Part shown: one piece after another, positions 25,376-32,146 of the stretch
How positions within the stretch are numbered: position 1 is the first letter of the stretch
Layout of the letters: the number at the start of each line of letters is the position of its first letter
Assembly (NCBI GenBank): GCA_946187775.1
Contig: CAMHSI010000004.1
Coordinates: 1 to 51,199, forward strand
Direction: 5' to 3'
DNA: 51,199 nt
Source of the DNA: an uncultured Clostridia bacterium
GTDB lineage: Bacteria > Bacillota > Clostridia > Christensenellales > Aristaeellaceae
Notes under the pieces: generated by a model
What the model was told of the DNA's origin: nothing
Databases searched by the model: none
What the model saw: only the letters and a program-made list of their open reading frames with translations
Program-made: the position numbers and the translations under genes

Positions 25376-26032
25376 CTAATCGTGTTTTTTGTTGTCCATC
25401 CCCCGGAGCACCCCCGGCAGCTCCCGGATCTCCCGGATCACCGCCTCCGGCCGCTCGGTTTTCCCGAAGCCGTAGGCCGCGTGGATAAAGGGGATCCCGG
25501 CCACCCGGGCCGCTTCCTCGTCCTTGCCCGTGTCCCCAACGTACACGGCTCGCTCAAATCCGTTCCGCTCCATCACCAGCCGGATGTTCTCCCCCTTGGG
25601 CCTGCCGGTGCGTTCCCATTCCTCATAGTCCGCGAAATACGCCCCCAGGCCGGATCCCCGGAGGAAAGCCTCCACATAGCCCCGCTGGCAGTTGCTGACG
25701 ATGGAAAGGGTATATCCCTCCTCCCGCAGCGCCTGCAGGGTCTCCTCCAGCCCCGGATACAGCTCCCCCGGATGGGAATACAGGTATTCCACCTCATAGC
25801 GGCAGCATTCGTCAAACACGGAATCCCGCCGCTCCGCCTCCATGTCCGGCTGCAGCTTCAGGCTGATTTCCTTCATGGTCATCCCCATAACCCGGTGCAC
25901 ATCCTCCGCCGTAAGCTGCGGCAGCTCCGGCGCCCGGCGCCGGAATACCTCGTTCCAGCTTTCCGCAACCGGCTGCGCCGAATCCCACAGGGTTCCGTCC
26001 AGGTCAAACATCACCATCAGGTCCCGCTTCAT
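25376..26032 (-). CDS. HAD-family hydrolase (phosphoglycolate-phosphatase type)
   Basis: A 218-residue cytoplasmic phosphatase. Motif I is FDLDGTLWDS (nucleophile and acid/base Asp pair) at residues 9-18, with a helical cap domain (about 20-90). Motif II is SIVSNCQ, followed by the conserved Lys region and the motif IV acids in VYVGDTGKDEEAA. It is last in a long operon that starts at the thioredoxin reductase, 37 bp after the DUF4037 gene. It probably hydrolyses a small phosphorylated metabolite; the substrate is unknown. Confidence 0.88.
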   Translation of the reverse strand: MKRDLMVMFDLDGTLWDSAQPVAESWNEVFRRRAPELPQLTAEDVHRVMGMTMKEISLKLQPDMEAERRDSVFDECCRYEVEYLYSHPGELYPGLEETLQALREEGYTLSIVSNCQRGYVEAFLRGSGLGAYFADYEEWERTGRPKGENIRLVMERNGFERAVYVGDTGKDEEAARVAGIPFIHAAYGFGKTERPEAVIREIRELPGVLRGMDNKKHD

Positions 26033-26069
26033 GCTTTCCGTTTCCTTCCGTTCTTCTTTTCCCCGCGGC

Positions 26070-27011
26070 TTACACGCAGGCCAGCACGCTCAGGTTCCGG
26101 ATCCCCCCGTCCCCGATTCCGTCGTTCACGGAATACGCGTGCTTCTCCAGGTCCCCGCACACCGCCGCGGTCAGCTCCTGCTCCTGCAGCTTTTCAATGG
26201 CCTCGGAAGCGATGCCTTCCATGCAGAAGTATTTGTCCTCCGCCAGCTGTCCCTCGTTCCCCGTGCTCAGCAGCCACTCCAGGGACCGGGCCAGGTCCTC
26301 TCCCCCCGGCAACTCCCGCAATGCCCGGAAGCTCCATTTGTAGAAGGGCCGGTACCGCTTTTCCAGCAGGAACGCCAGGGTCAGGGCGTGATCCGCGAAA
26401 ACCCCCGCCGCCAGCTGGGCCGCTCCCGTTTCCCCGTGCTTCAGGCACCTCCGGTAATTGTACTGCCCGCTCTGGGCCATCATCAAAAGGTGCCCGGCGA
26501 TCCTTTTGCGGCGGATATCCTCCGGCATGTTCCCAAGGATCTCCCGGCTCCGGGTCATCTCCCCCGCCGGATCCCGGAACAGCTTCCCGTTCACCGCCTC
26601 CGCCAGCGCCCAGTCCGGCATCCGCAGCCAGTCCGCCGCCGTCATTTCCTCCGGCAGGCATCCCAGGTGCTCCCGGAAGTATTCCTCCCGCCGGAAAACG
26701 CCGTGGCGCTGACCCCCGGCCGGCGCCATCCGCTGCCGGGTGTATCCCTCAAACTCCGCCGGCAGCTTCGCGTAGGCCCGCTCCAGCAGGAACGCCCCCC
26801 GCCGGTCCAGCCTGTCCTCCCCCGGCAGGAAAAGGCAGAACCCGGGCTCAAAATCGTGGTCCCCGGAGGTTTCATCGTCATATCCGTAGCATTCAGATCC
26901 GCTTCCGGTGAGCCCCGCGGCAATCAGTCCCTCCGTCTCCGGAAACTGCTCCCGGAGCATGGGCTCCCCGTAGGCCTCAAAGTATTTCTCCGCCAGCTCA
27001 AGTCCCTTCAT
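26070..27011 (-). CDS. DUF4037-domain putative nucleotidyltransferase
   Basis: A 313-residue protein that looks like the DUF4037 family: an N-terminal nucleotidyltransferase-like fold with GLTGSGSECYGYDDETSGDH and DFEPG. The G-S and D-x-D type residues resemble the metal site of MNT-type transferases. A mostly helical C-terminal half follows (AEAVNGKLFRDPAGEMTRSR). ATG 27011 is chosen; it overlaps the end of the TPR gene by 14 bp, implying coupled translation. A longer frame runs into that gene. The TPR and DUF4037 pair may act together. The substrate is unknown. Confidence 0.78.
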   Translation of the reverse strand: MKGLELAEKYFEAYGEPMLREQFPETEGLIAAGLTGSGSECYGYDDETSGDHDFEPGFCLFLPGEDRLDRRGAFLLERAYAKLPAEFEGYTRQRMAPAGGQRHGVFRREEYFREHLGCLPEEMTAADWLRMPDWALAEAVNGKLFRDPAGEMTRSREILGNMPEDIRRKRIAGHLLMMAQSGQYNYRRCLKHGETGAAQLAAGVFADHALTLAFLLEKRYRPFYKWSFRALRELPGGEDLARSLEWLLSTGNEGQLAEDKYFCMEGIASEAIEKLQEQELTAAVCGDLEKHAYSVNDGIGDGGIRNLSVLACV

Positions 27012-27831
27012 GGCTCCTGTGAATCTCCTCCGCCCGCGCGCGAAGCTCTGCCTCCGCGGCGAAATATCCGTAATGTCCGAACACCGGCGCGCACTTTTCA
27101 CACACGAAGGCGTAGTATCCGTTCCGGGGCAGGTGCTCCGCCTTCAGCAGCTCCTCTGCCCGGTCCAGGTATTCCTCCGTGTATTCCGCGGCGTCCTCCG
27201 GCCCCATCTGCGCCTCCAGGGCGTCCGCCATGTTCAGCAGGGTAATCGCCTGCTCCAATTCGCCGAAGGGCTGCTTTTCCATCACCCGAAGGGCCTTCCG
27301 GAACATTTCCATGGCTTCCCCGTACCGGCCGCAGGAGGTCAGGGTCAGCGCCATGTTGTTATACAGGCCTCCCAGGCGTTCATCCTCCGGCCGCAGGTTT
27401 TTTTCGTAGTTCTCCCGGGCCTTCTCAAAGAAAGCCAGTCCGCCCACGGGATCCCGGAAGGCTTCGTGCACCGTTCCCGCGTTCACCCAGGTGGTTCCCG
27501 CCGTCACCGTGTCCTCCATGCCCAGCTTCCCGATCAGGGCTTCCGCCTTCCCCGCGTGCTCCAGGGCCTGCTCCCGGTTTCCCTGTTTCCGGTGGAAGCC
27601 CATCAGCTCGTTGTGCAGCATCAGCGCTCCCCGGTCGTCCCGGTTCATCTCCGCCTCCGCCAGCCAGTAGTTCAGGTGCCGCTCCGCCCCGGTCCAGTCC
27701 TCCGCGTCCTCGTATTCCCGCATTTTCCGCATCACCCGATCCGCGGGAATGGGCTTTGCCGTCTCCTGCTCCCCGGGCTTTCCGCACAGCGGGCAGGCCG
27801 GATCCATGTAGTCTTCCTTTTCCAGATTCAT
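26998..27831 (-). CDS. Tetratricopeptide-repeat protein with N-terminal CxxC
   Basis: A 277-residue cytoplasmic protein. A short start segment, DPACPLCGKPG, carries one zinc-ribbon-like CxxC. About five or six TPR helix pairs follow, from about residue 40 to 250, with typical spacing (e.g. GGLYNNMALTLTSCGRYGEA, a TPR core). TPR arrays bind partner proteins. It sits 18 bp after the cystine transporter ATPase and overlaps the DUF4037 gene, so it is probably that protein's partner. Confidence 0.8.
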   Translation of the reverse strand: MNLEKEDYMDPACPLCGKPGEQETAKPIPADRVMRKMREYEDAEDWTGAERHLNYWLAEAEMNRDDRGALMLHNELMGFHRKQGNREQALEHAGKAEALIGKLGMEDTVTAGTTWVNAGTVHEAFRDPVGGLAFFEKARENYEKNLRPEDERLGGLYNNMALTLTSCGRYGEAMEMFRKALRVMEKQPFGELEQAITLLNMADALEAQMGPEDAAEYTEEYLDRAEELLKAEHLPRNGYYAFVCEKCAPVFGHYGYFAAEAELRARAEEIHRSHEGT

Positions 27832-27849
27832 TCCGCGCTCCTCAAATGC

Positions 27850-28596
27850 TCATTCCCGCGCTTCCCGGATGGCCCGGATGAATTCCCGGCTCCTCTCCTC
27901 CCGCGGGTTGGCAAAGAATTCCTTCGACGGGCCGCTTTCGATTACCTTCCCGCCGTCCATGAAAAGCACATGGCTGCTCACGTTCCGGGCAAAGTCCATC
28001 TCGTGGGTCACCACCAGCATGGTCATGCCCTCCTCCGCCAGCTGCCGCATCACGCCCAGCACCTCGCCGATCAGCTCCGGATCCAGGGCCGAAGTGGGTT
28101 CGTCAAAGAAGATGATCTCCGGGTCCATGGCCAGCGCCCGGGCAATGGCCACCCGCTGCTGCTGCCCGCCGGACAGCTGGGAGGGATAGTGTCCCGTCCG
28201 GTCCGCCATCCCCACCTTCTCCAGCGCCTTCATGGCCCTTGCCTCAGCCTCGTCCTTCCGCATCCCCGCCCCGGCGGTCAGCCCCAGGGTCACGTTCTGC
28301 AGCGCCGTCTTGTTCAGGAACAGGTTGTAGTTCTGGAATACGAAACCCGTCTTCTTCCGCAGCCGGGTGATATCCGCCTTCCGGGCGGTGTTCAGGTCGA
28401 AGGTTTCCCCCTCAAAGGTCAGGGTTCCCCCGTCCGCCCGCTCCAGGAAATTCAGGCACCGCAGGAAGGTGGTCTTTCCGGAGCCGCTGGGGCCGAGGAT
28501 GGCCGTCACGTCCCCCTTTTCCATGTCCAGGTCAATCCCGTCCAGCACAATGTGCTCCCCGAACTTTTTTCTCACATCCCGGGCTTCCAGCATCAT
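27850..28596 (-). CDS. Polar amino acid ABC transporter ATPase, cystine type
   Basis: A 248-residue ABC ATPase of the GlnQ/TcyN group. It has Walker A GPSGSGKTT, Q-loop FVFQNYNLF, signature LSGGQQQR, Walker B IIFFDEPTSALD and switch His in VVTHEMD, so it is intact. It overlaps the permease stop by 4 bp (ATGA), which suggests translational coupling. Together with the permease and binding protein just upstream it forms a complete importer, here read as cystine-specific because of the binding protein. Confidence 0.93.
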   Translation of the reverse strand: MMLEARDVRKKFGEHIVLDGIDLDMEKGDVTAILGPSGSGKTTFLRCLNFLERADGGTLTFEGETFDLNTARKADITRLRKKTGFVFQNYNLFLNKTALQNVTLGLTAGAGMRKDEAEARAMKALEKVGMADRTGHYPSQLSGGQQQRVAIARALAMDPEIIFFDEPTSALDPELIGEVLGVMRQLAEEGMTMLVVTHEMDFARNVSSHVLFMDGGKVIESGPSKEFFANPREERSREFIRAIREARE

Positions 28597-29267
28597 GCCC
28601 TTGCACCTCCGTAACTTCCCAGCCTTTTTTCTCCCCTGTGCTGCAGCCAGGTCAGAATCGTGCAGAAAATCAGGTAGATCACCGCCGCCTCAATGTACAG
28701 CGCCAGCGGCTCATACACCCGGCCGTTGATCACCTGCGCCTGCCGGAACAGCTCCATCACCGTAATCGTCGCCGCCATGGAGGTTTCCTTCAGCATGGAG
28801 ATCATGGAGTTGCTCAGCGCCGGGAAGGCGGTGCGCATGGCCTGGGGCAGCACCACGTGCCAGATGATTTTCGTCCAGCTCATGCCCACGCAGTAGCCGG
28901 CCTCCAGCTGGCCGGGGCTCACGCTCTCCAGGGTGCCCCGGATGGTTTCCGCCATGTAGGCCGCTTCGTTCAGGCCCAGCACCAGCACCGCCGCCGGAAA
29001 GGCGTCGATCATGATGCCCACCTTGGGCAGCCCGTAGAACACGATGTACAGCTGCACCAGCAGCGGCGTTCCCCGGGTGATCCAGATGTAGAAGCGGCAG
29101 ATCTGCCGCAGCACCTTCACCCGGGCGTACTGAACCAGCGCCACCCCCAGCGCCACCGTCAGCGCCAGCGCGAAGGAAAGGATGGTTAGGGGAATGGTTA
29201 CCTTGATTCCGTATCCCAGCATCTGGGGAAAGGAATCCACGATGATCTGCCAGAGTCTCTCGTCCAT
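28593..29267 (-). CDS. Polar amino acid ABC transporter permease, cystine type
   Basis: A 224-residue inner-membrane permease of the HisM/TcyL family with about five helices. The ATPase-coupling EAA loop is seen as EAGYCVGMSWTKIIWHVVLPQA. The early TRGTPLLVQLYIVFYGLP segment is typical of this group. GAGGAAAA precedes the start. A GC-rich hairpin in the gap to the upstream binding-protein gene probably keeps more message for the binding protein than for the membrane parts. Confidence 0.92.
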   Translation of the reverse strand: MDERLWQIIVDSFPQMLGYGIKVTIPLTILSFALALTVALGVALVQYARVKVLRQICRFYIWITRGTPLLVQLYIVFYGLPKVGIMIDAFPAAVLVLGLNEAAYMAETIRGTLESVSPGQLEAGYCVGMSWTKIIWHVVLPQAMRTAFPALSNSMISMLKETSMAATITVMELFRQAQVINGRVYEPLALYIEAAVIYLIFCTILTWLQHRGEKRLGSYGGARA

Positions 29268-29296
29268 ATTTTTTCCTCGTCCCGGATTTCCTCAAG

Positions 29297-29324
29297 CAGC
29301 GCCCGGGGGTCTCCCCGGGCGCTG
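29297..29324 (-). other. Intercistronic stem-loop between binding protein and permease genes
   Basis: A 12-bp very GC-rich stem (29297-29308 with 29313-29324) without a T run on the minus strand. It is more likely an mRNA stabiliser or partial terminator than a full terminator, as seen in many transporter operons where the binding protein is needed in excess. Confidence 0.65.
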
Positions 29325-29344
29325 CAGGTTCATCCGGATCCAGT

Positions 29345-30139
29345 TTATTCTTCCTTGGTCAGGTCCCGGCCGAAGTATTTTTCGCTCAGGGCTGCCAGCC
29401 GCCCGTCCTCCCGGGCCGCCTCCAGGATCCTGTTGACCTCTTCCACCAGGGCCTTTGTGTTTTCACCCTTCTGCATGGGAATCGCCACCGGCTCGCCAGC
29501 CATGGATCCCACAACCTTGATCTTCGCTTCCGGATGCTCCGCCAGGTAACTGTCCACGGATTCCTTCGCGTTCAGCGTGGCGTCCACCCGGCCCTGGAGC
29601 AGCATCTCCATGGTTTCGCCCAGGGTGTCCACATACACAACCTCCGCCCCGGCGTTCTCCGCCCGGGTGGCGTAGGTGGAGTTGGGGGAATTGGCGGTTT
29701 TCTTTCCCTTCAGGTCCTCCAGGGCCTGGATTTCCGTGTTGTCCTCCCGAACCACCAGCACCATTTCCGTGTAGACGTAAGGCGTGCTGAAGCTGTAAGC
29801 CTTTGCCCGCTCTTCCGTGTATCCAACGCCGTTGCAGGCCATGTCGAACCGGCCGGAATCCACTCCCGCCAGGATGCCGTCCCAGGCGGTCTCCTTGAAT
29901 TCCGCCTTCACGCCCAGGCCTTCCGCAACCAGGTTTCCGATCTCCACATCAAACCCGGTCAGGTTCCCCTGCTCATCATGGTAGGTCCAGGGCTGCCAGG
30001 CCCCTTCCATGGCAATGGTCAGCACTCCCTTTTCCCGGATCTTTGCCAGCGCGTCCTGTCCGCCTTCCGCCTGCGCGGCAACCACCGTCGCCGCCAGCAG
30101 CAGGCACATCAGCAGCATCAGCCATTTCCTGTTCTTCAT
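29345..30139 (-). CDS. Cystine-binding protein of an ABC transporter (FliY/TcyJ-like)
   Basis: A 264-residue secreted binding protein with a signal peptide ending near VVAAQA. The body closely follows cystine-binding FliY/TcyJ as I recall it: VLTIAMEGAWQPWTY, NLTGFDVEI, AWDGILAGVDSGRFD, YTEERAKAYSFSTPY and the end LSEKYFGRDLTKEE. No lipobox Cys is present. It follows the OhrR-type regulator by 16 bp and leads the transporter part of the operon. Cystine supply beside thioredoxin genes makes physiological sense. Cystine is inferred from resemblance; a related amino acid is possible. Confidence 0.85.
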   Translation of the reverse strand: MKNRKWLMLLMCLLLAATVVAAQAEGGQDALAKIREKGVLTIAMEGAWQPWTYHDEQGNLTGFDVEIGNLVAEGLGVKAEFKETAWDGILAGVDSGRFDMACNGVGYTEERAKAYSFSTPYVYTEMVLVVREDNTEIQALEDLKGKKTANSPNSTYATRAENAGAEVVYVDTLGETMEMLLQGRVDATLNAKESVDSYLAEHPEAKIKVVGSMAGEPVAIPMQKGENTKALVEEVNRILEAAREDGRLAALSEKYFGRDLTKEE

Positions 30140-30155
30140 CTTCTTTATCTCTCCT

Positions 30156-30614
30156 TTATTTCATCGAATCCAGCAGCCGGTACAGCAATGTGTACAGCTG
30201 CGCCGCGTCCTCCTGCCCGATGCTCACGCACCGGCCTACCTTTTCCGGAACGTCCTGCAGCTTTTCCCGCAGGTCCCAGCCGGCTTCCGTCAGGGAAACG
30301 TATACCACCCGCTCGTCCATCTTGCAGCGGCAGCGGGTCAGCCATCCGCTTTCCTCCATCTTCTTCAGCAGCGGGGTCAGCGTTCCGCAGTCCAGGTACA
30401 GCCTGCGGCCCAGGTCCCCCACCTTGCATTTCCCGTTCTCCTGTTCCCACAGGGCCAGGAAAACAATGTACTGGGTATAGGTCAGTCCGAAGGGCTTCAG
30501 CAGCGGGTTGTATTCGTTCACAACCTTCCGGGCCGCGGCGTACAGCGGGAAGCAAAGCTGGTTGCTCAGCTGCAGCTGCGGGTACTCCCGGTCCTCCCGG
30601 TTCTGTTCCCTCAT
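30156..30614 (-). CDS. OhrR-type MarR family redox-sensing repressor
   Basis: A 152-residue winged-helix regulator. The N-terminal NQLCFPLYAAARK matches the peroxide-sensing cysteine region of Bacillus OhrR (here Cys21). The recognition region LYLDCGTLTPLLKKMEESGW and wing DERVVYVSLTEAG follow. Extra cysteines occur (LDCGT, RCRCK and near VGRC), so it may form intra- or intersubunit disulfides. OhrR normally represses ohrA until a peroxide oxidises the cysteine; no ohr gene is present. It lies between thioredoxin and the cystine transporter and probably controls this operon through the dyad at 31886-31907 (inference). Confidence 0.88.
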   Translation of the reverse strand: MREQNREDREYPQLQLSNQLCFPLYAAARKVVNEYNPLLKPFGLTYTQYIVFLALWEQENGKCKVGDLGRRLYLDCGTLTPLLKKMEESGWLTRCRCKMDERVVYVSLTEAGWDLREKLQDVPEKVGRCVSIGQEDAAQLYTLLYRLLDSMK

Positions 30615-30642
30615 GGTTTCTCCTCCCGATTCCGCCTGTTCC

Positions 30643-30957
30643 TCACAGGTTGCCTTCGATCCAGCTCTTCATGGCAGGGCCGGGCCTGAAGCCGATGGAC
30701 TGGTCCGCCACCTTGCCGTTCTTCAGCAGCAGCACCGTGGGAACGGAAGCGATGCCGAAGCCCGCGGCCAGCTCGCTGTCATCGTCCACATCCACATTGT
30801 AGAACTTCACCTTGTCCCCCAGCTCCTCGGAAATCTGCTCCAGCACCGGCGCCAGCATCCTGCAGGGGCCGCACCAGGTAGCGGAAAAGTCCACCACGGC
30901 CACCGGGTCGTTCACCACGTTCGTTTTGAATTCCTGCTCGTTGATCTTGGTAATCAT
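30643..30957 (-). CDS. trxA: Thioredoxin
   Basis: A 104-residue cytoplasmic thioredoxin, full length, with the active site WCGPC at about residue 28 and the cis-proline in ASVPTV. It reduces protein disulfides with electrons from the reductase encoded 20 bp upstream. The start follows AGGAGG. It is part of the redox and cystine operon. Confidence 0.97.
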   Translation of the reverse strand: MITKINEQEFKTNVVNDPVAVVDFSATWCGPCRMLAPVLEQISEELGDKVKFYNVDVDDDSELAAGFGIASVPTVLLLKNGKVADQSIGFRPGPAMKSWIEGNL

Positions 30958-30977
30958 TGTTTTCTTCCTCCTGTTTT

Positions 30978-31844
30978 TTATTTCTTATGCTTTTTCTGAT
31001 CCAGCCAGGACGCGGCGCTGATGGCCGCCACGTTGCCTTCCCCGGCCGCCTTCACATACTGGTAAGGCAGCCCCGTCAGGTCCCCGCAGGCGAACACGCC
31101 CGGCAGGTTCGTCTCCATTTTCCGGTTCACCTTCACGTGGGCCCCTTCCGTTTCCAGCCCCGGAACCAGCTGGTCCGCCGCCACGGCTTCCCGCAGCACG
31201 AAAACCCCGTCCGCCTCGAAGGCGCCCGCCTCCGTCTTCACGATGCGCTTTCCGTTCTCCTGGGCGATGCCGATGGGCTTTTCCCGAATCACCTGCACTG
31301 CTGCCGGCAGGGTGGGCTCTTCCTTGTACATGGGGAAGTACATCACCTTTGCGCAGACCTCGCTCAGGAAGGCGGCCTCCGCCTCCTCCCGGGGGCTGTA
31401 GCCGATAACCGCCGCGGTCTTTCCCCGGTACAGCGCCGCGTCGCAGGTGGCGCAGGTGCTTACGCCCCTTCCCAGCAGTTCCTTTTCTCCCGGCAGGGCC
31501 GCCGCCTGCACCACGCCCGTGGCCAGGATCACCGCTTCCGCCTCCTGCATGGTTTCCCCGATCTGCAGGGCGAAGTAATCCCCCATGGCGTACACGGCGC
31601 CGACCCGTTCCTCCGTGATCTGCACCCCCATGGCGTCCAGGTGCTTCCGGAAGGCCTCCGCCATCTCTTCCCCGCTGACCGCCGGCAGCCCGGGATAATT
31701 CCGGATCTCATGGGCCTTCGTCATCTTCTCGCTCATGTTCCGGCTGCCCAGCAGCAGCACCGTCTTGTTCCGGTTCACCGCCGTCAGCGCCGCGGAAACG
31801 CCGCCGGGGCCCGTGCCGATAATCGCGATGTCCACTCTGTCCAT
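30978..31844 (-). CDS. Thioredoxin reductase-like flavoprotein lacking NADPH motifs (FFTR-like)
   Basis: A 288-residue FAD protein. It has the FAD loop GTGPGGVSAA, the redox pair CATC (about residue 130) and the C-terminal FACGDLTG. It resembles thioredoxin reductase, but the second Rossmann loop reads VIGYSPREEAE instead of GxGxxA, and the usual HRRxxxR for the NADPH phosphate is missing (VMYFPMYKEE). These losses are the hallmark of ferredoxin-dependent (FFTR) or related deazaflavin-dependent reductases described in clostridia and other anaerobes. It heads a nine-gene operon with thioredoxin next. Electron donor ferredoxin is an inference. Confidence 0.88.
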   Translation of the reverse strand: MDRVDIAIIGTGPGGVSAALTAVNRNKTVLLLGSRNMSEKMTKAHEIRNYPGLPAVSGEEMAEAFRKHLDAMGVQITEERVGAVYAMGDYFALQIGETMQEAEAVILATGVVQAAALPGEKELLGRGVSTCATCDAALYRGKTAAVIGYSPREEAEAAFLSEVCAKVMYFPMYKEEPTLPAAVQVIREKPIGIAQENGKRIVKTEAGAFEADGVFVLREAVAADQLVPGLETEGAHVKVNRKMETNLPGVFACGDLTGLPYQYVKAAGEGNVAAISAASWLDQKKHKK

Positions 31845-31885
31845 GCTCCCGGCTCCCTTCGGAATTCTTTCGTCAAGGTTTCTTT

Positions 31886-31907
31886 TTGCAAATTATATTT
31901 TATGCAA
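31886..31907. promoter_or_regulatory. Candidate OhrR operator over the redox operon promoter
   Basis: An imperfect 22-bp AT-rich inverted repeat, with outer arms TTGCA / TGCAA and 8 of 11 positions symmetric, covers the -10 element of the promoter at 31897-31924. AT-rich dyads of this size are typical MarR/OhrR sites, and the operon's third gene is an OhrR-type protein. The link is inferred. Confidence 0.5.
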
Positions 31908-31924
31908 TATATTCAGGTTGTCAA
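31897..31924 (-). promoter_or_regulatory. Promoter of the redox and cystine operon
   Basis: A perfect TTGACA (31919-31924) and TAAAAT (31897-31902) are 16 bp apart on the minus strand, about 50 bp before the flavoprotein start. Confidence 0.7.
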
Positions 31925-31948
31925 TACCCCTCTGAAAAAAATTTCCGG

Positions 31949-32077
31949 TTATTCTTCTTCCTTCCGGTTCCGCTTTTCCGCCTCTTCCCGCCTGCGCCGC
32001 GCCTTGTTCAGGGCGTGCATGGCCTCAAAGGGGCCCACGATGGCGGAAAGGATAATCAGGATCCAGTACCATGGCAT
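31949..32077 (-). CDS. 42-residue single-pass membrane protein
   Basis: This is a small frame beginning MPWYWILIILSAIVGPFEAM. The first 20 or so residues form one membrane helix with Trp/Tyr at its edge. The rest is strongly basic then acidic (ALNKARRRREEAEKR, ending EEE), so it should be cytoplasmic. GGAGG lies 6 nt before ATG 32077, a very good site. No family is recognised. It lies between the lipoprotein terminator and the redox operon promoter, and no promoter of its own is evident, so it may rely on terminator read-through. Confidence 0.7.
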   Translation of the reverse strand: MPWYWILIILSAIVGPFEAMHALNKARRRREEAEKRNRKEEE

Positions 32078-32095
32078 AGGGATACCTCCGCGCGT

Positions 32096-32126
32096 AAAAA
32101 GCCGGCGATCCTTCCGGACCGCCGGC
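32096..32126 (-). terminator. Terminator of the duplicated lipoprotein gene
   Basis: An 11-bp stem starting GCCGGCG with a GGAA loop is followed by five T residues on the minus strand. Confidence 0.85.
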
Positions 32127-32146
32127 CTGGATTCATTGCCGGCTTC

